Shown here piece by piece: positions 16,353 through 25,618 of a DNA stretch of 64,000 nt (position 1 is the first letter of the stretch; the number at the start of each line of letters is the position of its first letter). The stretch covers positions 1-64,000 of the forward strand of contig NZ_BMXN01000009.1 of NCBI RefSeq assembly GCF_014651775.1. Reading direction: 5' to 3'. Under the pieces are notes generated by a model. It was given only the letters and a program-made list of their open reading frames with translations. It was not told where the DNA came from and ran no database searches. The translations under genes were made by a program, and so were the position numbers. This DNA is from Vreelandella hamiltonii. Its GTDB lineage: Bacteria > Pseudomonadota > Gammaproteobacteria > Pseudomonadales > Halomonadaceae.

Positions 16353-17543
16353 ATGTTTGAGCAAATTGAGCGAGTCCCTGGAGACGCCATTCTCGGGTTG
16401 ATCGAAGCTTTCAAGAAAGACACCAATCCGCAGAAAGTGGACCTTGGTGTCGGTGTATATCGTGACGCAGCGGGCAATACCCCGGTCATGCGCGCGGTCA
16501 AGGAAGCAGAAGCTCGCCTGCTCAAGAATGAAACCACCAAGACCTACATCGGCTCCCATGGCGCGCCTGCTTATGGCGATGCCGTGCTGCCCATGGTACT
16601 GGGTGCCGACTCAGCGGTATTGAAAGCCAACCGTGCCAGCGCCACGCAGTCACCGGGCGGCACAGGCGCTCTGCGTCTGGCGGCCGATTTCATTGCCAGC
16701 CAGTTGCCCGGCAAAGGCATCTGGGTCAGCGACCCCACTTGGCCCAACCACCACGGCATCTTCACCGCGGCGGGCATTGCGCTGCACAAATACCCCTACG
16801 TCGATGCCGAGAACCGTCTGGATTTCGCGGGCATGCTGGCAGCACTCAAGCAGATCCCCGAAGGCGACGTGGTCGTGCTGCATGCCTGCTGCCACAACCC
16901 CACCGGCTTCGATCTTTCTCATGCCCAGTGGCAGGAAGTCATGGCCGTTCTGCAAGAGCGCAAGCTGCTGCCGCTGATCGACTTCGCCTACCAAGGCTTC
17001 GGCGAAGGGCTGGAAGAAGATGCCTACGGCGTTCGTCTGCTGGCTGAAAACCTGGATGAGGTGATCATCACCAGCTCCTGCTCCAAGAACTTCGGTATCT
17101 ACTGCGAGCGCACTGGCTGCCTGATTCTGGTGGCCAAGGACGCCGAGCAGATGGAAAACGTACGCTCTCAGGCGGCCATCGTTGCTCGGGAAAACTACTC
17201 CAATCCGCCCGCCCACGGCGGCGCCATCGTCAGTGAAATCCTCCACGATGCCGAGCTGTCCGCCCTGTGGCGTGAAGAGCTGACGGAGATGCGCGACCGT
17301 ATCAATACCCTGCGTCGCGATTTCGTCGAGGCACTCAAGCCTTACGGTCTGGCGGAAAAGTACGCCTGCGTAGCCGAGCAGCGCGGCATGTTCTCCTACA
17401 CAGGCCTGACTCCGGAACAGGTAGACCGCCTGCGCGACGAGTTCGGCATCTACATGGTGCGCTCGGGCCGGGCCAACGTGGCAGGCTTCTCCCACGAGAA
17501 CCTCCCCTACCTGGCCAAGGCCATCGCGGCAGTCAACGACTGA
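16353..17543 (+). CDS. Aromatic/aspartate aminotransferase (PhhC/TyrB type)
   Basis: 396-aa class I PLP-dependent aminotransferase. MFEQIERVPGDAILGLIEAFKKD opens like AspC/TyrB. The PLP lysine lies in SSCSKNFGIYCERTG (about residue 246), Asn in HACCHNPTGFD and the carboxylate-binding Arg in MVRSGRANVAG near the C-terminus. Its position directly after phhB suggests the aromatic transaminase PhhC, which transaminates tyrosine and phenylalanine. An aspartate aminotransferase role cannot be excluded from sequence alone. A terminator follows 19 bp downstream. Confidence 0.9.
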   Translation: MFEQIERVPGDAILGLIEAFKKDTNPQKVDLGVGVYRDAAGNTPVMRAVKEAEARLLKNETTKTYIGSHGAPAYGDAVLPMVLGADSAVLKANRASATQSPGGTGALRLAADFIASQLPGKGIWVSDPTWPNHHGIFTAAGIALHKYPYVDAENRLDFAGMLAALKQIPEGDVVVLHACCHNPTGFDLSHAQWQEVMAVLQERKLLPLIDFAYQGFGEGLEEDAYGVRLLAENLDEVIITSSCSKNFGIYCERTGCLILVAKDAEQMENVRSQAAIVARENYSNPPAHGGAIVSEILHDAELSALWREELTEMRDRINTLRRDFVEALKPYGLAEKYACVAEQRGMFSYTGLTPEQVDRLRDEFGIYMVRSGRANVAGFSHENLPYLAKAIAAVND

Positions 17544-17562
17544 TCTCGCGCACCGACGTATC

Positions 17563-17592
17563 ACGCCCAGGCTTTGGCCTGGGCGTTTTTGT
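17563..17592 (+). terminator. Terminator after the aminotransferase gene
   Basis: ACGCCCAGG / CCTGGGCGT with a CTTTGG loop, followed by TTTTGTTT. Confidence 0.85.
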
Positions 17593-17727
17593 TTAGAAAG
17601 ATCAACCTCTTGGGCAATGATGTGTACAATTGCGCCTTCGCCGCCAGAGCCTGGGGCGCCCGCGCGGCGTCCGTGACAACGCAACGCTTGACCGATTAGT
17701 CAAATATTCGGCACACTCAGCGTAGCC

Positions 17728-17737
17728 TTGTATACAA
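17728..17737. promoter_or_regulatory. TTGTATACAA palindrome upstream of the NCS2 permease
   Basis: A perfect 10-bp palindrome 24 bp before the permease ATG. This shape is typical of GntR-superfamily operators and sits where it could block transcription. The regulator is not identified. Confidence 0.45.
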
Positions 17738-17761
17738 CACACCATAACCGAGAGGCACAAC

Positions 17762-19246
17762 ATGGCGGCTGCCAGCACTCCCTACCCCTGGTACAAAAAA
17801 GAAGATACCGACGCTTTCTTTGCGCTGTTCCAGAACAACATCGCCAACTTCGTCATTATCGCCATTACCATGCTGGGCATGGGTTTCCCTGCTTCCATCG
17901 TGTATGGGCAGGTGCTGCCAGGGGCGGCGGTCGCCGTCATGGTTGGCAATTTCTACTACGCCTGGAGCGCCGCTCGCTTGGCGCGCAAGGAGAACCGCAG
18001 CGACGTCACAGCGCTCTCCTACGGTATTTCCACGCCGGTGATGTTCGTCTTCCTGTTCGGGGTGCTGCTGCCCGCCAAACAGCTGACCGGCGATGCTGAA
18101 CTCGCCTGGAAAGTCGCCGTGGCCGCCTGCTTCATCAGCGGCGCCATCGAAGCCCTGATCAGCGTCGTGGGCCGCTGGGTACAGTATCACCTGCCCAGAG
18201 CCGCGATGCTGGGTGCCGTGGCAGGCGTTGCGCTGACCTTCATTGCGGGTGAAATGCTGTTCAAGACACTGGAAATGCCGGTGATCGGGCTACTGGTGCT
18301 GGGGATCATCATCGTGGGCCTGGTCGCCAGGGTGAGCATGCCCTTCAAGCTCCCCACCTCGCTGTTTGCCATCGTCATCGGGACGACCATGGCCTACCTG
18401 ATTGGCGATGCAGGCACCGAGCGCTTCAGCGATGCCTTCACCCACCTGGGGTTCTACCCCTTGCTGCCCAATCTCGCCTGGTTCGAAGGGCTGGGCCTGC
18501 TGTTCACCGGCATGCTGGCCGTCCTGACCGTGGTGCTGCCCATTACCCTGTACAACGCCATCGAAACCATGAACAACGTCGAGGCCATGGAAGCCGCAGG
18601 CGACAAGTACGATGTACGGGAGTGCCAGGCCGTGGATGGCGCAGGCACCATGATCGGGGCCTTGTTTGGCGGCGTGTTCCCGACGACGGTTTACATTGCC
18701 ACGGTGGGTGCCAAATGGATGGGCGCCGGGCGCGGTTACAGCCTGCTGAACGGCGCCGTCTATGCGCTGGCCACCATGTTCGGCCTGATTGCTGCCCTGG
18801 CGGCCATCATTCCGGTCTCCGTCGTGGCGCCTATTCTGGTGTTCGTGGGGATGTCCATGATCGCCACTGCGTTCCAGGCCAACGATACCCGCTACTACCC
18901 GGCCATCGCCCTGGCGATGCTGCCCTACTTCGCCAATTATGTGATGACGCGCTTCAACCGGGGAGCTGGTGAGGTGGTCAGCGACATCTCCAGCGCCATC
19001 GTCGTGCTGGGGCAAGGTGCCATGTTCATGGCCATCCTGCTGGGCGCCATGACCGTGTCGGTGATCGACCATCAGTTCCGCAGGGCAGCGGCCTTTGCCG
19101 CCATCGCAGCGGGTTTTTCATTCGTTGGCCTGATGCATGCGCCCCAGCTGGCCTTCAATGCGGCCCCCGACTTCGTGATGGGCTATCTCGCCATGGCGCT
19201 GCTGTTCCTGTATTTCTCGTTTCAGGAATCACACCGCCAGCACTGA
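17762..19246 (+). CDS. NCS2-type xanthine/uracil/purine permease family protein
   Basis: 494-aa polytopic inner-membrane protein, about 12-14 hydrophobic segments. It has the nucleobase-transporter layout: FALFQNNIANFVIIAITMLGMGFP near the start, an LYNAIETMNNVEAMEAAGDKYDV block at ~270 (resembling the conserved Glu-containing TM8/loop of AzgA-like carriers) and GALFGGVFPTTVYIA at ~300. The substrate is not predictable. It is a single gene between the terminator at 17592 and the convergent MATE gene, with a candidate operator in its leader. Confidence 0.8.
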   Translation: MAAASTPYPWYKKEDTDAFFALFQNNIANFVIIAITMLGMGFPASIVYGQVLPGAAVAVMVGNFYYAWSAARLARKENRSDVTALSYGISTPVMFVFLFGVLLPAKQLTGDAELAWKVAVAACFISGAIEALISVVGRWVQYHLPRAAMLGAVAGVALTFIAGEMLFKTLEMPVIGLLVLGIIIVGLVARVSMPFKLPTSLFAIVIGTTMAYLIGDAGTERFSDAFTHLGFYPLLPNLAWFEGLGLLFTGMLAVLTVVLPITLYNAIETMNNVEAMEAAGDKYDVRECQAVDGAGTMIGALFGGVFPTTVYIATVGAKWMGAGRGYSLLNGAVYALATMFGLIAALAAIIPVSVVAPILVFVGMSMIATAFQANDTRYYPAIALAMLPYFANYVMTRFNRGAGEVVSDISSAIVVLGQGAMFMAILLGAMTVSVIDHQFRRAAAFAAIAAGFSFVGLMHAPQLAFNAAPDFVMGYLAMALLFLYFSFQESHRQH

Positions 19247-19259
19247 ACCTGTCGTGGGG

Positions 19260-20603
19260 TCATGACACTCCCGCCCGCCGATGCGGGCGGGAGAGAATCT
19301 GCCGCAGCGCTCCCCAAGCCATCAGGCCTGCCAGCACATTCCCCACAGCGGCACCCGCAGCCAGCCCCGTCCAGCCAAACAGCTGCGCCCCCACCCAAAG
19401 GCACGGCAGGTAGCACACGAACAGCCGCGCACTGGAGAGCAGCATGGCCCGCAGCGGCCAGCCCAGCGCATTGCCCGCCGAGACCACCAGCATGCACACG
19501 CCCAGCGCCGCATAGCTGGGCAGTAGAAAACGTATCAGCAGCGCCAGCTCGCTCTGCACTTCCGGATTACCGGCCAGCGCCATGGCCACCCAGGGTGACG
19601 CCAGCGCCAACAACACGCCCAACGCCAACTGCCAGGCCACGGCCACGGTCAGCGCCAGGCGCATGAGACGATGAATCTGCTCCCAGTCTCCAGCCCCATA
19701 GCAGCGCCCCAACCAGGGGGGCAGCGACATGGTCATGGCAAGAATCACCATTAGCGAAAGGGTTTCCAATCGGCTGGCCAACCCCCAGGCCGCGACTTGG
19801 GTATCCCCCAGCCCCGCCACCGCCGCAATCGCCAGCATGGCGGCCAGCGGCGGCATCAGCTGGCTGACCATGGCTGGCGCGGCAATGCCGGTGAAAGGCC
19901 GCCAGGAGCGTTTGATCTCTGGCCACAGCGCCACCGAGGTCGCCCAGTCACGCCGATAGAGCTTGCGGCAGGTAAACCACAAGCCCACGGCAAAGGCGAT
20001 GGCCGTGGCCCAGGCAGCACCCGGTAACCCCCATCCCTCCCAGGGGCCTAGGCCAAAAATGAACAGCGGGTCCAGCACCAGGTTCACCAGGCTGCTGACC
20101 ACCATCATCTTGCCAGGTAACCGAGTATCGCCGTGGGCGCGAAACACGCTGTAGATGAAGTAAAGCAAGGCGCCCAACCAGGCGGCGAACAGCTGCGGCG
20201 CCCAGTAGGCTCGAATGTGCCCTAGCGCACGCTGGTCGGCCCCCAGCAGGCTGAACAAGGGCTCCTGCAACGCCCAAAGCACGACGGCCAGCACACCGAT
20301 GACCGCACCACCCGCCAACAGCACCAGGCTGCTCAAGCGCCTGGCTCTGGCTTGCTCACCGGCCCCCAAGGCTCGGGAGATGAGCGCCGCAATGGCGATG
20401 CCCATCCCCACCTGAATACCAACGATCAAAAACGACAGCGGAAAAGTGAACGACTGCGCGGCCAGCGGGGCCGTGCCCAGCCGCGCGATGAAGGCGCTGT
20501 CGACCAGTTGAAACCCGAGCAGCGCCAGAACACCAATGGCCATGGGCCAGGTTTGACGCCACAGGGTGATAGCCAACTCACGTTGTTGCATAGCGGCTGC
20601 CAA
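19260..20603 (-). CDS. MATE family efflux transporter
   Basis: 447-aa, twelve-segment MATE/DinF-type multidrug or toxin exporter driven by Na+ or H+. Two related halves are visible; typical early motifs are LVDSAFIARLGTAPLAAQSF and VGMGIAIAALISRALGAGE. The start is taken as TTG 20603 because AAGGAGG stands 6 nt upstream; ATG 20591 is the alternative. It is convergent with the NCS2 permease and downstream of yceI on the same strand, but the yceI terminator separates them. Confidence 0.88.
   Translation of the reverse strand: MAAAMQQRELAITLWRQTWPMAIGVLALLGFQLVDSAFIARLGTAPLAAQSFTFPLSFLIVGIQVGMGIAIAALISRALGAGEQARARRLSSLVLLAGGAVIGVLAVVLWALQEPLFSLLGADQRALGHIRAYWAPQLFAAWLGALLYFIYSVFRAHGDTRLPGKMMVVSSLVNLVLDPLFIFGLGPWEGWGLPGAAWATAIAFAVGLWFTCRKLYRRDWATSVALWPEIKRSWRPFTGIAAPAMVSQLMPPLAAMLAIAAVAGLGDTQVAAWGLASRLETLSLMVILAMTMSLPPWLGRCYGAGDWEQIHRLMRLALTVAVAWQLALGVLLALASPWVAMALAGNPEVQSELALLIRFLLPSYAALGVCMLVVSAGNALGWPLRAMLLSSARLFVCYLPCLWVGAQLFGWTGLAAGAAVGNVLAGLMAWGALRQILSRPHRRAGVS
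19268..19293. terminator. Strong hairpin between convergent permease and MATE genes
   Basis: CTCCCGCCCG / CGGGCGGGAG, 10 perfect GC-rich base pairs with a 6-nt loop. It overlaps the last codons of the MATE gene and has no T-tract. It may block transcription from either side. Confidence 0.45.
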
Positions 20604-20650
20604 CGGCGGCCTCCTTGGTGTATTGCTCGATTTACGGGGGCTTTAAAACG

Positions 20651-20686
20651 CAAAAAACGCCACCACCCGTGAAGGTGGCAGCGTTC
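20651..20686 (-). terminator. Terminator of the b561-yceI operon
   Basis: On the minus strand AACGC(T)GCCACC / GGTGG(T)GGCGTT, with a short mismatch, is followed by TTTTTTG. It lies 15 bp after the yceI stop. Confidence 0.8.
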
Positions 20687-20700
20687 TGATCAGTCATCGC

Positions 20701-21285
20701 TTACTGGCGGATGCCTTCGAAGGTGACGTACAGCTCCAGCTCGTGCATGGCCTCCGGGAAGTCGCTCATGTCGATGCCGAAATCACTCAGCGTCAGCATG
20801 GTGCTGCCTTCGAAACCAGCGCGGTAGTTACCCCAAGGGTCTTCACCTTCGCCCATCAGGGTCACCGGCATTTCGATTTCCTGAGTTTCGCCGTGCAGCG
20901 TCAGCTCGCCGGTCACCACGCCTTCGTTGTCACCCGTGGCTTCGAAACCAGTGGATGTGAAGGTCGCCGTGGGGAATTCGCTGGCGTTGAGGAAGTCAGC
21001 GCTCAGAATATGACGGTCACGCTCGGCATGGTTGGTGGTCAGGCTGTTGACCTGCACTTCCATGGAGACGGAAGACGCATCCAGGTCGTCGGCATCGTAG
21101 TGGAACTGGCCATCGAAGGTCTCGAAGCTGCCCAGAATGTAAGAGAAGCCCAGATGGTTGATCTTGAACTGCACGAATGCGTGCTGGCCTTCGATATCGA
21201 TCTGATAATCAGCCGCCTGAGCCTGGCTCAAGGGAACCAGAGCCGCTGCGGCCAGTGCCGTGGCAATCGCTGTCTTCTTCAACAT
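20701..21285 (-). CDS. yceI: YceI family periplasmic lipid-binding protein
   Basis: 194 aa from ATG 21285 with GAGGAGAT upstream; the longer frame reads back through the b561 gene and is not used. The signal peptide ends QAQA at about residues 21-24, so it is periplasmic. The lipocalin-like YceI barrel shows ADYQIDIEGQHAFVQFKINHLGFSYILGSFETFDGQF and a WGNYRAGFEG block. Family members bind isoprenoid lipids, perhaps ubiquinone. The pairing with cytochrome b561 matches E. coli yceJ-yceI and suggests a role with periplasmic or membrane quinones. Confidence 0.92.
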   Translation of the reverse strand: MLKKTAIATALAAAALVPLSQAQAADYQIDIEGQHAFVQFKINHLGFSYILGSFETFDGQFHYDADDLDASSVSMEVQVNSLTTNHAERDRHILSADFLNASEFPTATFTSTGFEATGDNEGVVTGELTLHGETQEIEMPVTLMGEGEDPWGNYRAGFEGSTMLTLSDFGIDMSDFPEAMHELELYVTFEGIRQ

Positions 21286-21355
21286 TGCTATCTCCTCGCT
21301 TTCCTTGGTCAAAACTGCGGATCCATCATGAGTCCGCGGTGAGTAGAACAGGGGT

Positions 21356-21931
21356 TCAAATCTTTGGCTGGGCATGGGGCTTTGGCTGCGCATGGCGCGG
21401 GTTGACCATGCGGCGCAGCGTGTCGTGCCGCCAGCGCCAATGATGCACCAATGCCGCCAACGCATGCCCACCTGCCAATACCATGAGCGCCCACGCGCTG
21501 TACCAGTGTATGTCGCCCGCCACGCTGGCCTGATTGGGCAGGCCATGCAGGATGGCAGGGGCATCGAACCAGCCAAACACACTGATGGAACGGCCGTTGG
21601 CGGTCGAAATCAGGTAGCCACTGAACAGTACCGTCAGCATCAAAACGTAAAGTGCGATGTGGCCAAGGTGAGCCGCCAGACGCTCGAATCGCCCTCCCTC
21701 GGCCGCGGGGGTCGGCTGCATGAAACGCCAAGCCAATCGACCAAAGGTGGCCAGCAGCAGTAGCACGCCCACCGAGCGGTGTATCCAGGGAGCCTGATTG
21801 TACCAAGGGTCGTAATAACCCAACCCGGTCATCCACCAGCCTAACGCGAACAACCCAATGATGGTCAAAGCGCTCAGCCAGTGAAACGCGATACTGATAA
21901 CCCCCCAGCCACTGCGTGTATTACGCCACAT
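21356..21931 (-). CDS. Cytochrome b561 family protein (YceJ type)
   Basis: About 191-aa, four-helix di-heme b561 of the prokaryotic CybB/YceJ type. Candidate heme-ligand histidines lie in AFHWLSA, WIHRSVG, HLGHIALY and DIHWYSAWA. It probably passes electrons between the quinol pool and a periplasmic acceptor. It lies 70 bp upstream of yceI in the same direction. ATG 21931 is chosen; a GTG at 21979 would add 16 residues and cannot be ruled out. Confidence 0.85.
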   Translation of the reverse strand: MWRNTRSGWGVISIAFHWLSALTIIGLFALGWWMTGLGYYDPWYNQAPWIHRSVGVLLLLATFGRLAWRFMQPTPAAEGGRFERLAAHLGHIALYVLMLTVLFSGYLISTANGRSISVFGWFDAPAILHGLPNQASVAGDIHWYSAWALMVLAGGHALAALVHHWRWRHDTLRRMVNPRHAQPKPHAQPKI

Positions 21932-22102
21932 CCTTGATTCCCCATTGACGGCTGCACGCTGCCCCACAGCATGCTTCACTTGCTATGAAAATCATAACCT
22001 TTCGCATGACAAAACACTGCTGAAAAAAGCAGAACGCACCGTTCGGAAAAACCGTTTCATCGTGCCCGTACCGTGTCACTTTATGAAACGTCGGCGTGTT
22101 TC

Positions 22103-22131
22103 GCCAATAAAAAACCGGCCTCTCGGCCGGT
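22103..22131 (-). terminator. Terminator of the long biosynthetic run (after metZ)
   Basis: On the minus strand ACCGGCC-GAGA-GGCCGGT followed by TTTTTTATT, 21 bp after the metZ stop. It is the first intrinsic terminator seen downstream of fimV in this direction. Confidence 0.9.
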
Positions 22132-22152
22132 CAGTCGTCACAACATCGTACT

Positions 22153-23352
22153 TCAACGAGCAGCCAGCGCATCCAGGCCACGGGCCAGGTCACGCTGGAT
22201 ATCCGCCTGACTTTCAAGCCCGACGGCTACCCGAATCAGCCCCGGCGCAATCCCTGCGGCGGCTTTTTGCTCATCGGAAAGGCGCCCGTGGGTCGTGGTG
22301 GCCGGGTGAGTGATGGTGGTTTTGACATCGCCCAGATTGCCGGTAATCGACAGCATGCGCGTGGCGTCGATCACCTGCCAGGCGCCCTCTTGCCCACCCA
22401 GCACCTCGAATCCCAGCACGGCACCAAAACCCTGCTGCTGGCGCTTGGCCAACGCATGCTGCGGGTGCGCTTCCAGGCCGCTGTAATACACCCGATTGAC
22501 GGCGGGGTGCTGGTCGAGCCAGCGGGCCAGGCTCAAGGCGTTCTCGCAGTGGGCCTTCATGCGCAGCGACAGGGTCTCGAGCCCCTTGGTGAAGATCCAC
22601 GCGTTGAACGGACTCAGGCAGGGGCCGCAGGTCCGCACGACGCCAAACACCTCTTCCAGCAGGTCATGACGCCCCACCACCGCTCCGCCCACGGCGCGCC
22701 CTTGGCCATCCAGGTATTTGGTGGCCGAGTGGATCACCAGATCGGCCCCCAGTGCCAGCGGCTGTTGCAGGGCAGGCGTAAGGAAACAGTTATCGATGGC
22801 CAGCAAGGCCCCGCTGCGCTTCGCCAACGCTGCCAGGGCCGGAATATCGGCCACTTCGGAAAGCGGATTGGACGGCGTTTCTGCAAACATCAGCCGAGTT
22901 GCGGGCGTCACCGCGGCTTCCCAGGCTGCCAGATTGGAAAGCTCCACATAGCGCGTGGTAATGCCAAACTTGCCCAGATACTTGTCGAACAGGCTGACCG
23001 TAGAGCCAAACAGCGAACGCGAGGCGACGATCTCATCCCCCGCCGACAGCAGTGCCAGGGCAGTGGAAAGAATGGCGGCCATGCCAGAGCTGGTGGCGAC
23101 GCAGCGCTCACCGCCTTCCAGGGCCGCCAGTCGGCGCTCGAAGGTATGTACCGTTGGATTGGTGAAGCGCGAATAGACGTTACCCGGCTCTTGACCACCG
23201 AACTTGCGGGCAGCTTCGGCAGCACTCTCGTAAACAAAGCTCGAGGTGGGAAAAATCGGCTCGGCATGCTCCTGCTCAAACGTGCGGTGGTGCCCCGCGC
23301 GAATGGCGAGCGTTTCGAGCGACCACTCCTCCTGGTGATGATCATCGTGCAT
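22153..23352 (-). CDS. metZ: O-succinylhomoserine sulfhydrylase MetZ
   Basis: PLP enzyme that makes homocysteine directly from O-succinylhomoserine and sulfide. 399 aa from ATG 23352 (AGAGGG upstream). Cys/Met metabolism family blocks: YSRFTNPTVHTFERRLAALEG, TSSGMAA, AETPSNPL, AIDNCFLTPALQQP and the PLP lysine in HSATKYLDGQGR (about residue 205). It is the last gene of the purF run, as in Pseudomonas, and is the second methionine gene of the window besides metNIQ. It lacks a riboswitch-like leader: the gap to purF is 90 bp with no structure I can recognise. Confidence 0.92.
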   Translation of the reverse strand: MHDDHHQEEWSLETLAIRAGHHRTFEQEHAEPIFPTSSFVYESAAEAARKFGGQEPGNVYSRFTNPTVHTFERRLAALEGGERCVATSSGMAAILSTALALLSAGDEIVASRSLFGSTVSLFDKYLGKFGITTRYVELSNLAAWEAAVTPATRLMFAETPSNPLSEVADIPALAALAKRSGALLAIDNCFLTPALQQPLALGADLVIHSATKYLDGQGRAVGGAVVGRHDLLEEVFGVVRTCGPCLSPFNAWIFTKGLETLSLRMKAHCENALSLARWLDQHPAVNRVYYSGLEAHPQHALAKRQQQGFGAVLGFEVLGGQEGAWQVIDATRMLSITGNLGDVKTTITHPATTTHGRLSDEQKAAAGIAPGLIRVAVGLESQADIQRDLARGLDALAAR

Positions 23353-23442
23353 GGCAGCGCCCTCTTTTCCAAAACGTCCAGCTTCCAAAACGTCCACTCC
23401 CCCGGCAACTCCCCCTGAGGAAAATTGCCAGCGCATGCGCGT

Positions 23443-24963
23443 TCAGTCGTCCAGGTCATCGTCCTGATTGTGCATGTCAACCAGCGCATGGTCACCCGCG
23501 CTGTTGTCCTTGGCCGCATCGTTACGGCTAGCTTCCAGTACCGCCAGGTAGGCCTCGTCGATATCGCCGGTGACGTAGTTGCCATCGAACACCGAGCAAT
23601 CGAAGGCTTCCATCTCGGGGTTGACCTCGCGACAGGCGCTCTTCAGGTCTTCGAGGTCCTGATAGAAAATGCGGTCGGCGCCGATCAGCTGACCCACTTC
23701 ATCTTCCGTACGGCCATGGGCAATCAGCTCGGTGGCCGCGGGCATGTCGATGCCGTAAACGTTGGGGTAACGCACCGGGGGCGCCGCCGAGGCGAAATAG
23801 ACCTTGCGGGCACCGGCATCCCGGGCCATCTGGATGATCTGCTTGCAGGTGGTGCCGCGCACGATGGAGTCATCCACCAGCAGTACGTTCTTGCCCTTGA
23901 ACTCGACATCGATGGCATTCAGCTTCTGACGCACCGATTTCTTGCGCTGGGTCTGCCCGGGCATGATGAAGGTACGGCCAATGTAGCGGTTCTTCATGAA
24001 GCCTTCGCGGTAGGTGACGCCAAGGTGCTGGGCCATCTCCAGTGCCGAAGTACGTGAGGTGTCCGGGATCGGGATGACCACATCGATATCGTGGTCGGGC
24101 CACTCGTTCATGATACGGTCGCCCAGCTTGCGACCCATCTGCATGCGCGTGCCGTAGACATAAGCGCCATCGAGGATGGAGTCGGGGCGCGCCAGATAGA
24201 CGTGCTCGAAGATACACGGACGCAGTTCGGGGCGGTCGGCACAGACCTGGGTGTGAATCTGACCCTGCATGTCGACGAAGATAGCCTCGCCCGGCGCCAG
24301 GTCACGCGCCAGCTCGAAACCACCCACGTCCAGCGCCACCGACTCGGAAGCGATCATCACTTCCTGGCCGTTGGGGTCCTGGCGCGTTCCGAACACCACC
24401 GGGCGAATGCCGTGGGGGTCACGGAAGGCGACCATACCGAACCCGTTGATGATCGCCACGGCCGCATAGCCACCCTTGCAGCGACGATGCACGCGACGCA
24501 CCGCATCGAAGATGTCCTCGGCTTCCAGGTGAAGTCCTTGCTTGCCCAGCTCGTGGGCGAAGACGTTGAGCAGCACTTCCGAGTCGGAGCTGGTATTGAT
24601 ATGGCGCAGGTCCGTGGAGAACAGTTCCTGCTTCAACTGCTCTGAGTTGGTCAGGTTGCCGTTGTGGGCCAGCGCGATGCCGTAGGGGGAGTTGACGTAG
24701 AACGGCTGAGACTCGGCCTCACTGGAGGAGCCTGCCGTGGGGTAGCGCACGTGACCAATGCCCAGGTTGCCTTTCAGGCGCGCCATGTGGCGAGTATGGA
24801 AAACGTCACGGACCAGGCCGTTACTCTTGCGCAGTAGGAAGCGTCCCTCGCTCCAGGTCATCATGCCGGCAGCGTCCTGGCCCCGATGCTGAAGTACGGT
24901 CAGGGCATCGTAGATTCCCTGATTTACCGCCTGCTTGGCCAGAAGGCCCACTATACCGCACAT
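23443..24963 (-). CDS. purF: Amidophosphoribosyltransferase PurF
   Basis: First committed step of purine synthesis: PRPP plus glutamine to phosphoribosylamine. 506 aa, matching E. coli (505). The N-terminal Ntn glutaminase begins MCGIVGLL, with Cys2 as nucleophile after Met removal. [13 protein letters not shown] follows. The phosphoribosyltransferase domain has the PRPP loop [14 protein letters not shown] (about residue 365) and the [13 protein letters not shown] block. The C-terminal tail is acidic. cvpA lies upstream in the same operon. Confidence 0.96.
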   Translation of the reverse strand: MCGIVGLLAKQAVNQGIYDALTVLQHRGQDAAGMMTWSEGRFLLRKSNGLVRDVFHTRHMARLKGNLGIGHVRYPTAGSSSEAESQPFYVNSPYGIALAHNGNLTNSEQLKQELFSTDLRHINTSSDSEVLLNVFAHELGKQGLHLEAEDIFDAVRRVHRRCKGGYAAVAIINGFGMVAFRDPHGIRPVVFGTRQDPNGQEVMIASESVALDVGGFELARDLAPGEAIFVDMQGQIHTQVCADRPELRPCIFEHVYLARPDSILDGAYVYGTRMQMGRKLGDRIMNEWPDHDIDVVIPIPDTSRTSALEMAQHLGVTYREGFMKNRYIGRTFIMPGQTQRKKSVRQKLNAIDVEFKGKNVLLVDDSIVRGTTCKQIIQMARDAGARKVYFASAAPPVRYPNVYGIDMPAATELIAHGRTEDEVGQLIGADRIFYQDLEDLKSACREVNPEMEAFDCSVFDGNYVTGDIDEAYLAVLEASRNDAAKDNSAGDHALVDMHNQDDDLDD

Positions 24964-25067
24964 TCCAGTTACCTCGCTTTAAAACCACGGCTTGCTGGTG
25001 CAAACCCGTATGATCATCAAACTTACTCGTGCCGCTGCCAGACAGCGGCACGACATCCACCGCTCGG

Positions 25068-25616
25068 CTACTGCTGAACGGGTACGCGCAATTCGGGGAG
25101 CGAGACATCGCGCAGCGACGCCGGTGGCGTCGGCAGCTCACGCTCCCACTGGTCCAGTTGGCTCACGGCCCAGTCCCGCAACTCGATGAAGGTGGGGCGC
25201 AGCGAGGCTTCCTGCCATGCCTGAAGGTCTGCCAACGGTGTCAAGGTGATCAGCACGGTCACCACCAGCAGGATGACCGCGCCACGGGCCAGCCCGAACG
25301 CAGCGCCCGCAAAGCGGTTCAACAGCCCCATGCCCACCCACTCCACGGCGGCGTGAACGATGCGTATCACGATGCCGCACAGCAGAATCACCGCAAAGAT
25401 GACCAGCGCAAAGGCCAGCACCAGGCGAGCATCGAAACTCTCGATGAAGCCGGCCATCAGCTCCGCCACCGGCTCGGCCAGCACCCGCGCCACCATCAGC
25501 GCGACGACCCAGGCAGCCAGCCCTAGTGATTCTCGCACGAAGCCCCGTACGAAGCCTGCCAGCATCGATAGCGCCAGCACGGCCAGAAAAACGGCATCAA
25601 TCCATGTCAGCGCCAT
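25068..25616 (-). CDS. cvpA: CvpA family membrane protein
   Basis: 182 aa, four hydrophobic segments (about residues 5-22, 28-48, 65-88, 103-125) and an amphipathic cytoplasmic tail. It resembles colicin V production protein: WIDAVFLAVLALSMLAGFVRGFVRE at the N-terminus and the NRFAGAAFGLARGAVI block. The exact molecular role is unknown; it is needed for colicin V export and envelope homeostasis in E. coli. It lies between the SPOR gene (2-bp gap) and purF, the conserved dedD-cvpA-purF order. Confidence 0.9.
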   Translation of the reverse strand: MALTWIDAVFLAVLALSMLAGFVRGFVRESLGLAAWVVALMVARVLAEPVAELMAGFIESFDARLVLAFALVIFAVILLCGIVIRIVHAAVEWVGMGLLNRFAGAAFGLARGAVILLVVTVLITLTPLADLQAWQEASLRPTFIELRDWAVSQLDQWERELPTPPASLRDVSLPELRVPVQQ

Positions 25617-25618
25617 GA

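Noticed and set aside
18290-19072. Minus-strand 260-aa frame within the NCS2 permease
   Set aside because: A shadow of the permease on the opposite strand, Gly/His/Gln-rich and without recognisable domains.
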